Shown in pieces: positions 11,310-23,689 of a stretch of 64,000 bases of DNA; the first letter of the stretch is position 1; each line of letters begins with the position of its first letter. This DNA comes from Allolobophora icterica (Eukaryota; Annelida; Clitellata; Crassiclitellata; Lumbricidae): NCBI GenBank assembly GCA_963556255.1, contig OY744611.1, positions 4,319,730-4,383,729 on the forward strand, read 5' to 3'. The notes below the pieces were generated by a model. It was not told the DNA's origin and ran no database searches. It saw nothing but the letters and a program-made list of their open reading frames with translations. The translations under genes were made by a program, and so were the position numbers.

Positions 11310-11945
11310 CGTGGTGACGGCGAAAAGTACTAAGCCCTTGCTAATCACAATGACCTCAGCCGGAATATATTTTCATTTCGTTTAATAAGAAGAATATATT
11401 TACAACTTGTTTAATTCCAACAATCACAGCAATTGAAAAGTTTATTAGACTACAGTGGTCCCAAGTTTGTCTCTAAAGCTGCCAAAAGCTAAAGGCGAAT
11501 GTTATGTCCTTGCTGCGTTTCTTCGATGGATTTCCTTCCAATCTTGGCACTGCAGCTTCAGCAGACGGGCCTGCAGCTGCTTACCGCTGCGCCTGACCCG
11601 CTTTTTGGGCAACTGACCTCGCGAATTCTGACTTTAACTAGTCTTAGTTAACTTTATACCTAAGTGACACTGTAACACCTGAATAACACTAGCAAGTCTG
11701 TAGTCTATACCTGTACGACATTAACAACCTGACACTGTGAACAAAAACAGGGCAATTAAAGTTTATCAAATAAATTTTATGTAAAAAAATTTAGAAATAA
11801 GCTAATTACACAGAGGGGGATTTTGTCCGGGGGTTAATATCTCGAGGGTTAAGACAGAAAGGCATATCATGCCATCATGACACCCTGTGCACCATCTACT
11901 CTGTAAGCAGTTGTATTATCGGCGAGCTGTCGACTTTTGGGTAAG
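11310..11945. other. No gene seen
   Basis: No coding or repeat structure recognised. Confidence 0.35.
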
Positions 11946-11954
11946 TAACATCCA

Positions 11955-12135
11955 GTCTTGTTGTCAAGACCTTAAACCTCAAGACCAAGACCAAGACCAA
12001 GACCTTGAACCTCAAGACCAAGACCAAGACCAAGACCTTGAACCTCAAGACCAAGACCAAGACCTTGAACCTCGAGACCAAGACCAAGACCAAGACCTTG
12101 AACCTCAAGACCAAGACCGAGACCAAGACCCAAAA
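11955..12135. repeat. Composite minisatellite (CAAGAC)n with CTTGAACCT spacers
   Basis: Runs of the hexamer CAAGAC alternate with 'CTTGAACCT' every 20-30 bp. It begins with CAGTCTTGTTGTC, whose inverted copy ends the related array at 13855-14037. Reading frames across it exist on both strands because the repeat lacks stops. Confidence 0.8.
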
Positions 12136-12139
12136 AATA

Positions 12140-13850
12140 ACAGTCGTATCTGTCACGATTTCCCATGCTACACAAGTCCTTTCATCTATGTAAATATTGT
12201 TAAAGTGAATTGTATTAGTCAAGGTGTAATTTAAATACCCGCTTGATATACATAATTAGCTTATTATGTTAATTAATCAGAAACAGCACCTGATAGCCAG
12301 CACTATAAGGGTTATAATATTTAGCTTAGGTGTCTTGGGTCATATTACGGCTTTGAGGCTAAGAAGAGAGAAACGTAGACACGCCACATTGGTTGAATCA
12401 AATATCAACTGCTTACCTGGAGCGCCGTGTGCAAAACTGCGGACGTATGAAAAGATCCGTTGGAATTGAACAGAGTTATGCGGTAGACGGTGAAGATATG
12501 GTGGCATCCATGAAATAATCCGTCGCAAACTCGTGATTCGTTTTGGGAACGAATAATTGTTTGGAGAGGTTGAATGTTGAAACCTCTGCGGTTGTATAGT
12601 GAAGTTAAGTGGCGGAACCTGGATGAAACTTCAGCGAGCGGTTGATCGTTGACAATCGTTTCGAATCGGATATCAAACTGATAGTTGTGTCGTAACCAAC
12701 TCAGTTGCGAAAGCGAAAATACTTCGAAGTAGTTGAACGAACTAAAGTCGGAGAGGTGACTTTACAAACTGTAGAACACTTTGTAAATGGTAGTGCGTTT
12801 AAGACGAGAACTGTCTTCTTCGATAGTGAGACGTTTGGGAGTATAAAGCCTGCATATTTATTCGAAGACCAAGAAAAACGGACGATGAAAAGAGAAGTCG
12901 CATCACTAAAGAAATCTACAACGGAGGAATTGTAGAATCGATTCCTTTAGAAGATACTGGACGGTTGCGTGAGAAACTTTCCTTGTTGTAGATCTACATG
13001 GGGTGGTTAGTTAGGCCATAATATTTCGAATAAACTTGTAGTCAGGTGCTGGCTAGGTATGAATATTATATATAGAAATATATATGCATGTTGATAACTA
13101 GACATTAAAGCAGTTCATTATAATTACATGAATTGACTTACTATCTTAAACTACTGATATATAATTGAATAGATGCATTTTATATCAAAACATACGATGA
13201 ACGTCTCTTTCTTTACACAGCTGTTTGACATTACTTATTTACATATAATGTTGGGGGCTTATTTTGGATTGATCTCAAAGTGAACGTGAGTGCAGATCAG
13301 CACTAAACCTCTATATACTGTAGAGGAGCGTCACATAATCCAGACTTCTATTCCTTACTAAAAATTTCCCAGTTGGAGTACTCGTTATTTTAATGAAAAC
13401 ATGAGTTTTTTTATTTTTTCAAGCAAAACAACTCTAAATGGAGACTGCAGAGAATTCCAAATTCGTATTTACAAAAGTCCTTCATGCGAAATGTTATTAC
13501 AAATGCCTGTCGAATTTGATAAAAACCAATTTGCTCAGAATTTTCTAACCAGGACGTGACCTGCGGGGCCTCATAGAATTCTGCCAAGTGAAAAAAACAC
13601 GGTCTACAAGTGCTGAAATCGCTAGCACACAAAGCAGCTTTTCAAGAACCTGATGTAAATGTACAAATTAATCGTGAGTCTGTTTTTAAATCATTCCATG
13701 GTAAATAACCGGAAGTCAAAGTAATTGTCCAAAACAACAGTGAAGCCTCATTCACACCCTGTAAATACTAAAGCAATAACTGTATGAGTAATTATTGGAT
13801 AAATTTTAAAATTTATTGCCGTTTGTTAAAATTAATGATTGTTCATATTG
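12140..13850. other. No gene supported
   Basis: A short open frame at 12705-12935 shows no recognisable domain. No clear splice sites or repeats. Confidence 0.35.
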
Positions 13851-13854
13851 ACAA

Positions 13855-14037
13855 AAGTCTTGGTCTTGGTCTTGGTCTTGCAAAACCAAGACCAAGACCT
13901 TGAACCTCAAGACCAGGACCTTGAACCTCAAGACCAAGACCAAGACCTTTGGTCTCAAGACCAAGACCAATACTTTTAAAAACGAACTCGAGTGCAGTCG
14001 AGACCAAGACCTTGGTCTCGAGGACAACAAGACTGCT
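13855..14037. repeat. Second CAAGAC/GTCTTG array with internal hairpin
   Basis: It starts with GTCTTG hexamers, turns over at 'GTCTTGCAAAACCAAGAC', then continues as CAAGAC with CTTGAACCT spacers like the 11955 array. It ends GAGGACAACAAGACTG. The turn-over makes a potential hairpin. Confidence 0.75.
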
Positions 14038-14039
14038 AA

Positions 14040-14695
14040 CATCCGTCGAGGAAATCATTTATATAGCTGACTGTATGCGTGGCATAAATCTGTTTCATGA
14101 AGGCCAGATGCAGAGACGCTGGCGTTCGGTGGGGGTCAAACTCAGCCACAGTAGAGATATGCTTAATTGGAGGGGTAGCAACACAAATTAGGCACCTGAG
14201 AGGAAACGACTAAATATATAGACAATTAGAAGCTTAAAATCATAGATTATCAAACCCATTCAAAATACAGGACAGCCAGAATGATACAATAAATAAAAGC
14301 AGTCATCTTCGGTCATAGATAATAATGCATGATACTAATAAAAACATAAAAATCAAATTATATGCTAAGCCAAACCACATATAAATTAAACTCTCAGCTG
14401 TGAAGTGAAGGAAACGTTGCCTTCCCAGTCCAATGATAAAAAGTACAGCAATTAAACCTTATCTCATGAAGAGAGATTCTGGAATCGACGGGCGGCGGTC
14501 AGTTGCAGGCAAACTCTTCGAGAATGAAAATAGGATGAAGCACTGAGACCGTGAGAAGACGATGAAACGATGGAAGCTGATGGAGATGCCCACGATGCAC
14601 CCGTTACCGGAACGAGAGGTACGAAACGATGTCAAAAACCACCGGCTTCTCCACCGGATGTAGCGGCGGTCAGTTCCGATGTTGATTGACCGCTA
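14040..14695. other. No gene seen
   Basis: No supported frame; a 'gcggcggtcagtt' motif is repeated at 14490 and 14662. Confidence 0.35.
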
Positions 14696-14700
14696 TTGTT

Positions 14701-14834
<134 letters not shown>

Positions 14835-14839
14835 ACGTT

Positions 14840-15865
14840 GCGTTGACGATGTTTATTTATACGAATGTCCCGGTTGACAAAAGGGACAGAGGTCCGGCCT
14901 AAGCCGTGCGACCTCTCTCTCTCTGCGCGCCTGTACCTCAAGGGCTACCATTTATATAGCCCTTTCTAAAAGCTTCCTACATGGCATAACTTCACTTGGC
15001 GCCTGCACGTCCATCTGCAACATACCCGCGCTCATACTGTGGGCTTACATTCCTCTGAAGACTGGCCGCCCACTGGCAAGGTGATTACAATGACCAGTCA
15101 AGACGGATGCACCTTATAGGCCTACCACCTACACACGTATTCCTACAATTATTAGGCGTACGAGTAATTAATCCATTGAAATGTAAATGTTTCAATATTT
15201 GAGTTCTACTTAATTGATTACAATTAATTCATTAATTGCATTTCAATTTTTATTGTTGTATTAAATAGGGATGCCATTAGTGCTGACATTGTGCTATTTT
15301 TAGTGCCTGATTTTGTTATTTTTAGATTTGTTCAATAGATAGGCCTACTGTCAATCTGTCATGCAGTTTATTTTCTCTGTGTTTCAAGCCGTCATTAATA
15401 ATAGGTAGCCTATAGGTAGCCTAAGTACGGCTGTGCTCTAGGTTTCTTCCAGTATTTTTTTTAATGCAGAATAGTAGGGGACTTAGTCCGTTTCACACAA
15501 CATAGACCATTTTTTAATTCTTACAAATTGGCAAAGCAACCAAGACATATTTCACCATATCACAATAATTTTTAAACGAAATCTTTATTATTGTAAAATA
15601 AAATATTTTTACTTAGGCCCAGGAAGTCGGAGAAAAACGTATTTTCTCTAAAGGGGTCCATATTCGAAGCCATTCCCCTACTCATCGACTCCAAGTTGCT
15701 TTGCAGAGGTTGCAGTGAAAACGTTTTACATAATATTTGTTACTAAATGAAATACCAAAACTAGGTCTATATCTCGTTACCTTTCAGTCGATTCACGCGG
15801 AGGAGTAGACTCAAATCTTCTGACGATTAAATCGAACTTTAGATATTATGAACTCTAAGATGGTC
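14840..15865. other. No gene seen
   Basis: AT-rich, with several TAGGCCTA-type palindromes (15117, 15344). No frame supported. Confidence 0.35.
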
Positions 15866-15869
15866 TTTA

Positions 15870-16185
15870 GCTCTGCTCACCTCCAAGACATTGGAAGGAG
15901 ATTTTCGATGTCAGGTCCTTGTGTAGACTGTACAACGACAGTCTTTTCTTCCAGTGCGGCCTATAATGTGTAGCATAGAATAAAACAAATGAGGTTTATT
16001 GCTTGGATACGCTATCGATTACGCTCACCACCAAGCCACTGGAAGAAGATTTTAGCTGCCAGGACTTTGACTGCACAGGCGAACAACGAGTCTTTTCTTC
16101 CATTGCGACCTATATTAAAAATGTGTAGGCCTAGCAAAGAATAAAACAAAAGCAGTTTATTGCTTGGATACGCTATCGATTACAT
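15870..16185. repeat. Diverged tandem duplication of about 150 bp
   Basis: Two adjacent copies share 'gctcac', 'ggaagaagatttt' or its equivalent, 'gtcttttcttcca', 'agaataaaacaaa' and the closing 'ttattgcttggatacgctat'. They differ by small indels. Confidence 0.7.
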
Positions 16186-16194
16186 TTCCACTCT

Positions 16195-16520
16195 CCGGCG
16201 ACTTCCGTCTTTGAAAGGGCAGGCCCACCGACAGAAATTCCGAGCCCCTAGGCAGAGTAATCTCTAAACTATCTTTAGGCTTTATGAGAAAATATATAAA
16301 AAATGAAATAATAAATTTTTTTAAAGTGTGTGTGTACGACAGTGCGATATAATTTTTATATATACAACTTTGATGTTATTCAGTATTTAATTTTAAAAAT
16401 AAATCATAAACTTTGTATATCTGATTATAAAAATTTTCATAAGTTGATCGCGGGCCTTGTCCGGGCCCCTAAAAAACTCGCCGGGCCCTTGGACATTTGC
16501 CCCCTATCCCCTATCGGCGG
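16195..16520. other. Possible old MITE rich in GGGCCC blocks
   Basis: The segment is bounded by 'ggcaggcccacc..gagcccct' and 'gcgggcc..gggcccct', loosely inverted G/C-rich ends around an AT-rich core. The ends are too diverged for a firm call. Confidence 0.25.
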
Positions 16521-16680
16521 ATACTTAGGGTACTTGATACATGTTGTTATTTTTATCTTCTGGAAATTAATCGGGTAATTCTAGCAGAATGTTATTTTGT
16601 TAAATTAATTCAATATTTATGTATTACAACTATACGCTGATATCCAGTAGCGGATGGCTAAAAACAAACATCCGTTTAAT

Positions 16681-16899
16681 CAGGGCCGTAGTCGAGGGTA
16701 TACGCGGGTATACAGCGTATACTCACCTCTAGAGACCGTATACTCACCTCACAAAATATTTATATTTATTTATATTAAAATACTGTAGCGTAGGCCTATA
16801 CTCACAAAACACTAGCGTATAGGCCTACTCACCTCTAATTCGTTTCGGAAAACTAACCGGTAGCGTGTACTCACCTCTAATTTTACCACTACAGCCCTG
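16681..16899. mobile_element. hAT-type MITE, exact 8-bp TSD CGTTTAAT
   Basis: Ends are CAGGGCCGTAGT and the inverse of CAGGGCTGTAGT. Both sides are flanked by CGTTTAAT (16673-16680 and 16900-16907). The interior holds repeats of 'gtatactcacctc'. No coding capacity. Confidence 0.85.
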
Positions 16900-17049
16900 C
16901 GTTTAATCCTTTCAAGTCCTTCTCTTAGGCACAAGTCGCCTAATTCCGCAAATATTGATTTGCTCAGAGCGATTCATTTTAATGTTGACTGTTCTAGATA
17001 TATGGAGATAATTCAGCGACTAGATGAGCAATAACCAAATCCCAATGGG

Positions 17050-17127
17050 AAAGCCCTTGTATTGTTAACCACAGTGCGTTTGCAGGTGGTATAATAAAGA
17101 ATATACTTACTTAATTACTTACTTACA
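17050..17127 (+). repeat. SINE 3' tail with (ACTT)n
   Basis: Reads CACAGTGCGTTTGCAGGTGG, then TATAATAAAGAATATACTTAC and ACTT repeats. Tail piece of the SINE family seen complete at 48334-48551. Confidence 0.6.
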
Positions 17128-17228
17128 TATATATGCAATAGCGTCCCACTGGTCGGTGGGTGCATGCATACATATACACATACATATACATGCTGTCGTA
17201 CATTCATGCATGCACACAAATATAGATA

Positions 17229-17268
17229 CAAAGATAGATAGATAGATAGATAGATAGATGGATGGATG

Positions 17269-17336
<68 letters not shown>

Positions 17337-17450
17337 CATACATACATACATACATACATACATACATACATACATACATACATACATACATACATACATA
17401 CATACATACATACCGGTACATACATACATACATACCGGTACATATATACA
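17229..17450. repeat. Compound (GATA)n then (CATA)n microsatellite
   Basis: About 105 bp of GATA, with a short GATG interruption, switch abruptly to about 110 bp of CATA near 17335. Long open frames on the minus strand here are translations of the repeat. Confidence 0.95.
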
Positions 17451-20040
17451 TATGCATAGGGCCTACATACATATACACATACATACATATGCATATATAT
17501 ACACATTCATACATACCGGCACATATACATATGCATAGGACATACATACATGCGTATATATATACATAGGGGCCTACACGTGTACATACATACATACAGT
17601 CATACATGCATACATACATACATACAAACATACATACATTTATATGGCTACTTTGTTGCAAGTTTTATTACTCGTCTCCATTGTATGGCACAGTTTATCG
17701 TGGACGCAATGAATGAGAGCGACGGATCAACTTTTAAAGACAATAATTATGTCTGTTTTATGTCTTTCTCTATTATCCTTAATTAGACGTTTTATGCTAC
17801 GTGGCAAAATAATTTCTTAAATTCTAAGCGAAATGGAGAACTGCGCTTATCGTAAGGTATCGTATTTGGAGATTTGTATAGCGCCGCTCACAGCTGAGGC
17901 CACTCAGTGTATACTCGGCTCAGGAAATGGTGAACGCAGAGAAGCAGTTGTTTGACGATGCAAGGTGTGTTTCTGAAAACGCAGAAACGAGCATGAACGA
18001 CATTCCGCTAGCGATTATACGTCTAGCAGGAGAAAGCAGACAAGAAGGAAAGACAGGTGCAGCTACTTAAACTAAGCCAGCCATAGGAAAGAAGCCACAT
18101 CCATGTTACCGATTAAAGAGTCTTCCTATAGCCTCGGCCTATGAAGGCTGGTGGCCTGTCTCGCCTTTATCGTCTGATCTTTCCAGGGACGGATAAGTCA
18201 GTTTACTCGATGTAGATAAGTTGGTTAGGGTGCAGAGAGGAGAATCTCTAATAAATTTCTGCCCTGATAGTATGCGAGCCCGCCACAGTTCTGTTGGTTG
18301 ATAGCACGCTAACTACTAGAGTAGGCTACTAGACTATTCTATTCATTTATAAGTGCTCCGTACATTATATGCTAGAGTTAAAAGCTTGGGCATATATTTG
18401 GATCGAAAAGATCACTCATACGATCACGTTTCAAGTCAAATAAAAGAATCTACAAATTCAACGTCAGTTGTAAAAAGTTATAATTAATTTTTATAACGCA
18501 TTGTAGGAAACCTTTTAACAGCGTCTGGTAGCCTACCTGAAAATACAGTGTGCATTCGGGCAGAACGAATGGATTGCTGTGTTTGAAATGAACGCGACTC
18601 TATTTTAATTCAATTAATTGACCAGTTTCTTAGTGTTGTAAAGACCTCAAAAGAATGAGCAGGTGGATAATATATCTTTTGAATTCACTTTTGACGCTAC
18701 AGAAGCAGAGAGACCTAAAAGCATCCCGACCGCCCACCCCACCTCTAGATGAAAAATATGTTTTTAATTCACTCCTGGCACTAAAGAAGCAATACAGGAA
18801 GTCTTGAGCGCAGTCTGGCGTTATAGAAGCTATGTTTTACTTCACTCTGGTCAGTCTGGTGCTATGAAAGTTGTGTTTTCCGTGGTGCTTGGGGCAACCA
18901 ATATTACGCCCCACGGCGCCCCTTACGCTCGACGCCAGACCGAGCCGCCTCCCACAAGGCCGGTCCGAGCCAATTAGGCGCCCGAACAAGAATCAATTTT
19001 TAAAAAAATGAATAGGTTGTGGTAAACATAAAACATAATGCTTGGGCGTAACGAGTGTAAATGGCTTATGATGGGCAAAACAACTCTCTGCTCTCGTAGA
19101 TGTATTGTGCAGTATTGTTTCAAACATTTAGCACAACTGCGAAATGGCTACGAGACCGCCGAATGCGGAAGGGGTATTAAAACCCAATTGGGCGAGTGTG
19201 TGATCGCGCTATGCAGTCGAGAAATCGACGAGGCGTGCCAACCGATAATTCGCGAGAGTTTAATAAAGAGTGGATGCGACTTTCGAATAAACTTCTAATT
19301 GAATGAGAGAAACCATTGTTGTATTGCAATACTGTCATGGCTGAGCAGTTACTGAATGAGTTTTGTGTCCCCAGCTTTGAAAGCTGTTTCAAAGAACATC
19401 ATAGATAAGCCAAATCCAGAAACAGTCAAACAGCGCTCGTTGAAGCCGATGCTTGCGATGCGAGTTAAACATTTTCGCTATGCACAATGTATTAATCGAT
19501 AGCCGGCCATTAAGCTAGAAAAAATGCATTCAGTTGACATGATGCGCTAGAAGCCGGAAGACAGGCCACGCAGGATAAGCAGTCCAAGTAACTAAGGTCT
19601 TAACGCCGACCTAAACTATAAAAGAAAACGCCCTGACTTGAAGATGAAATCAGCGAATGTCTGGGTCTCTATAGCCAGCACCCGAAAAAACTTGGAACCA
19701 AGTGCGGTTCAAAGACTTATGCCTAATGGTAGACAAATGGAAAGCATGATGGTGTTTGACAAAAAGGATGTGTGTCTTTCTAGTAAAACAACGTAGCCTA
19801 ACCTTGTTATGCTTGTATAATCATTACAATATTTTGTGACGTCACAATACTCGGTTCGTCATTGAGAGATATGCTGCTCGTAGTTCGTAGGAAAGAACGA
19901 GGTAGAAATTAAACTCTCCTCGTTTTTTTTCAATTTCAGCGGAAATGATAGGCAGATTTTCCTTCTTTTCAGCATCGAATAAGAAATGTTAAGTTCTTTA
20001 ATATTCCATACAATTTGACATATTATACTTTATCAAGAGC
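17451..20040. other. No gene supported
   Basis: The first 190 bases are decayed CATA repeats. At 17878 is a 'tttgtatagcgccgctc' LINE-tail-like motif. Short frames near 19040-19390 lack recognisable domains. Confidence 0.35.
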
Positions 20041-20045
20041 TCCAA

Positions 20046-21200
20046 TTATATCCATAACCATAACCATTTTATTCGTCCAATGGAAGTACATAACATAAGC
20101 GTAATAAGACAATCAATGTAAGTTTGAAGAGAGTAGAGAGGGAGAGAAGAAGAGAGTAGAGAGGAGAGAAGAATGATTGAAACAGATAAGTGATTGGAGT
20201 TTTCGATAGCTACAGAGGTGCTTAGTAAGCCATCGAAAGGGTTTTGACATAAGTTGGTATAATAGGCCATAGAAAGGGCTTTCACAAATGTCAGAGACAA
20301 GTATTATGGTAGTAGTAACGGTAGTCAAAATGCCACGCTGAGGGCTTTTACGCATGTTGGAGAAAAGTATGTCAATTTAAATTCAAATTCAAATTTTATT
20401 GAGTGACCAGTATTTGATTTTCATTCAGTAACATATAACTCAATTTGAGACAAATCTAAATGCAAAACACAATTAATGCACCATAATTCTAAATGGCAGC
20501 AATATCCTTTATAAGATCCCTCATAGATCTAGGCCTAATGCAATAAAACTATTCACGAGGAGAAGAAGCTGACTCAGCTAATCTAGTCATCCTAGATACC
20601 GAGATTTCAATCAACAGAATGTAGCGTATACTATAGGGCCTACTTCATACTTGCTATTTAAATAATCAACACCAGTTCCAATAAAGTGAGGAAAAAAACG
20701 ACAGAAGAAAACTTATTACGTGTTTATTACTGGTCAATCGAAAACGGTTTAGGCCTATAAACACACTTGAAGGCCAATAGCGATCGTAATGCTCTTGTGT
20801 TAGAATCAATGGAATTCCATAGTTTAGGGCTTTTAACTCTAATTTAGAAACTGCGTAGATTAGTTCTGCGAAGCTCAGTTCCATAACTCTGCTTAAATCG
20901 AGTATTACGATCGTGCGCAGTAGCGTTCACAGTGAAGTAAGAGTTGCATAATGCAGGATGAGTACCTGAGTGGTGCCGATACATTAAAAGTGCCAGTTAG
21001 AGTATTCATATGGATATCATAAATTGTTAAGATTCCAGGAATTTAAAGAGTCGAACTTAACGTGAGATAGCGGACACCACAAATGATTCTTATGGCCCTC
21101 TTTTGTAGTAAGAATATGGTTTGATAACCGCCTGCCCAGACTGTAGTAGGCCTACAGTATTTCAGATAAGGTAATATAATTACGAATTATATTGTTTGAC
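20046..21200. other. No gene supported; local short repeats
   Basis: At 20090-20160 there is an 'agagaggagagaag' purine tract, and at 20220-20300 three loose copies of 'catagaaagggctttcac'-type sequence. No coding evidence. Confidence 0.35.
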
Positions 21201-21207
21201 GCCAGCC

Positions 21208-21300
21208 AGTGAGGGAGGAAGGGCCTCCCTCACTCACACAAGCCGGCCCAGTCGAAGGGACAGCTCCCGTCACGGGATGTGACTTATCGACTGGGCCGGC
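21208..21300. repeat. Two adjacent perfect palindromes
   Basis: 21208-21234 folds as an 11-bp stem (AGTGAGGGAGG with CCTCCCTCACT) around a 5-base loop. 21242-21255 (GCCGGCCCAGTCGA) pairs perfectly with 21287-21300. Both are G/C-rich in an AT-rich setting. Confidence 0.8.
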
Positions 21301-21309
21301 CAGGACGGT

Positions 21310-22360
21310 AGGCTGAACGGTACAGCTTACCTATCTTTCTCTGTCTCTGTCTGCCTGTCTCTGTCTGTCTGTCTGTATGTCTGTCTGTCTCTCTCTCACA
21401 CACGTTATGCACACACCAAGCGCCACTGTACCGGGGCTCGCCAACCCTATCAAGGTTAGTTGTCAAAGGCAGTATGCTCAAATGTACGTCATTGATTCCA
21501 GCATGGCAAACTATTTACGACTCCAGCACCCGTCCAATGAACATAATTATTGACGCTGCAGCTGGACCAATTGATTAGACAAATTAATGTATAATAATAA
21601 TCTTCGTTTAATATCTTCAAACTGACAATTACGCAGTATGATTACAAATCAGTAGGAACGGATGATCACAAGTTATTACAGGAGTCGAATTTTAACTGTA
21701 TACGGCTGCCTTGCAAGATGCCCATTACGTCCTACATCTCATTTTCACAAACGCGCCATCTCGCGAATGATAGGCTGAGTGGACCTCGGGAGGGTTACGG
21801 GAGGCGATCCCGCCACCTACTGCACTTCACGCTGCAGCTTATAAAATACTCCGTGAAGTGAGATTGAAGAAGAAACTTTTGCAGCAGAGACAGGTCGCGC
21901 AGCTCCTATAAGCTTTTAGGCGGCCCAGTTTCTGAACTAAATTTACATACCGTAATTTTTACAGCTAGTAAGCTATAGGTTACATAGAATGCACTGTCTG
22001 ACACACTAATGAATATAATAAAATCCTTTGATTAGCATACAGATATAAACGAAGATTATTATTATTATTATTTGTTTTTGTACTCGTTCTCATGGATATC
22101 TCAACTTGATCTGATTATTAAACAATGTGGCTCGTCGTCAAGTGTCAAGGAAGGCTTGAAACCAAACGGAACGTGTGGGCCTAAAGACAACGTCAGAGTG
22201 GGAAAGGTCCAAGAGGAATGACTGAAGCCAAACCAGTTTTTCAAGGTTTTGACCCACTTTATTGTCACGCCACGGTGCCTCAAAAAGCGATTCATTTACT
22301 CAACATGGGAAACACTGGATTTAGCAATCAGCAACAGTTGAACAGTTTAGGCCCTATGGC
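21310..22360. other. No gene seen; possible diverged SINE
   Basis: 21330-21400 is a CTGT/CTGTCTGT tract. 21590-21850 on the minus strand loosely resembles the SINE at 4676 (AAACTGAC..ACGCAGTA.GATTAC) with an ATT-rich end, but divergence is high. Confidence 0.35.
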
Positions 22361-22598
22361 CATATACAGGGTGGCGCATAAAAAGTGGGACCGCCTCATT
22401 AAATCTTGTGCAACATATTTAAAATTATGTTTTGAGCGATTTTTTAAACTGGAATGATATCCTGACTCACTAACTCAACGTGTGACGTCACTATTTCGTG
22501 GACTTTCGGTCGCCATCTTTATAGTTTATGACATTTTTACCTTACGGTGTTGATAAAATGACAAAAAATAACAGCAGAAGATCGTATTCTCAGTCGCT

Positions 22599-22896
22599 GT
22601 GTCTCGGATGGGAAAAACCAGTGTGGTCTTTGTTGAACCTGGAGCGAAAGTGAATAGTGAGTATTACTTAAGACAAGGATTGCTTCCGGACATTCGAGCG
22701 AGATGTAATCGTCAAAGCTGGACACTGCAACAGGACGGAGCTCCTTCGCACACGGCAAGAACCACGATCAAATTCCTTCATCGGGAGAATGTCACCTTCG
22801 TCGAACCAGACATGTGGTCCCCAAATAGCCCGGACCTAAACCCTGTAGATTATGCTATTTGGGGTGCTCTTCAACAGAAAGTCTACCTTCGTCGTA
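22599..22896 (+). pseudogene. Mariner transposase fragment in the left arm
   Basis: The frame includes 'WTLQQDGAPSHTARTTIKFL' and 'WSPNSPDLNPVDYAIWGAL', the second and third acidic catalytic residues of the IS630/Tc1/mariner family with the expected spacing. The frame enters the nested MITE after 'QQKVYLRRR' and loses homology. The N-terminal helix-turn-helix half and the C-terminus are missing. The inverted right arm carries only the part up to 'VTF.EP'. Confidence 0.85.
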
Positions 22897-22899
22897 GGG

Positions 22900-23218
22900 C
22901 AGTGGTTCTCAACCTGTGGTCCGCGGACCACTGGTGGTCCGCGGTCATCTTCCTGGTGGTCCGCGAGCAAGGTCTACAATTTAGATTTTTTACAATTAAA
23001 AGCATGCAAACAGACAAATTTTGTCAATTTTTTAAATTTCTGTTTTATTTCAATCACTAGAATTGGCTAGATAACAGCATGAAACTAATAATGCGAGAAT
23101 TTATGGCAAAAAATTATTTTGTATTAATTTGCTTTTGGCACAATTTTTAGTGGTGGTCCGCGGCCGAGACACAAAATTTAGAAGTGGTCCTCGAGTCTAA
23201 AAAGGTTGAGAACCGCTG
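22900..23218. mobile_element. hAT MITE nested in the mariner, TSD TCGTAGGG
   Basis: Starts CAGTGGTTCTCAACC and ends with the inverse GGTTGAGAACCGCTG. The 8-bp TCGTAGGG is present on both sides (22892-22899 and 23219-23226). Internally it has 'GTGGTCCGCGG' blocks near each end. Perfect TSDs mean the insertion postdates the mariner rearrangement or came shortly after. Confidence 0.9.
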
Positions 23219-23689
23219 TCGTAGGGGACCACATGCCTGGTTCGATGAAGGTGACATTCCCCCGATGAAGGAAATTTTATCATGTTTCTTGCCGTGTGCG
23301 AAGGAGCTCCATCCTGTTGCAGTGCCCAGCTTTGACGATTACATCTCGCTCGAATGTCCGGAAGCAATCCTTGTCTTAAGTAATACTCACTATTCACTTT
23401 CGCTCCAGGTTCAACAAAGACCACACTGGTTTTTTCCCATCCGAGACACAGCGACTGAGAATACGATCTTCTGCTGTTATTTTTGTCATTTTATCAACAC
23501 CGTAAGGTAAAAATGTCATAAACTATAAAGATGGCGACCGAAAGTCCACGAAATAGTGACGTCACACGTTGAGTTAGTGAGTCAGGATATCATTCCAGTT
23601 TAAAAAATAGCTCAAAACATAATTTTAAATATATGGCACAAGATTTGATGAGGCGGTCCCACTTTTTATGCGCCACCCTGTATATAGGT

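Larger units (their letters stand above)
22367..23680. mobile_element. Palindromic (snapback) mariner derivative
   Basis: Both ends read CAGGGTGGCGCATAAAAAGT and are flanked by TA. The inverted similarity runs far beyond normal TIRs: about 430 bp at the left (22367 to ~22820), including coding sequence, recur in inverse orientation at ~23225-23680. The element is therefore two head-to-head 5' halves of one mariner around a short unpaired centre. A hAT MITE is nested in that centre. Confidence 0.85.

Noticed and set aside
11887..12234. 115-codon Asp/Gln-rich frame and its antisense
   Set aside because: The hexamer CAAGAC lacks stops in several frames; both strands are equally open.
12705..12935. 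76-codon basic frame
   Set aside because: No family resemblance; length within chance expectation.
17115..17661. Open frames up to 180 codons on the minus strand
   Set aside because: They are translations of (GATA)n and (CATA)n repeats (YLSI and MYVC periodicities), not genes.
20046..20355. 84- and 80-codon minus-strand frames
   Set aside because: Purine/pyrimidine tract translations without motifs.
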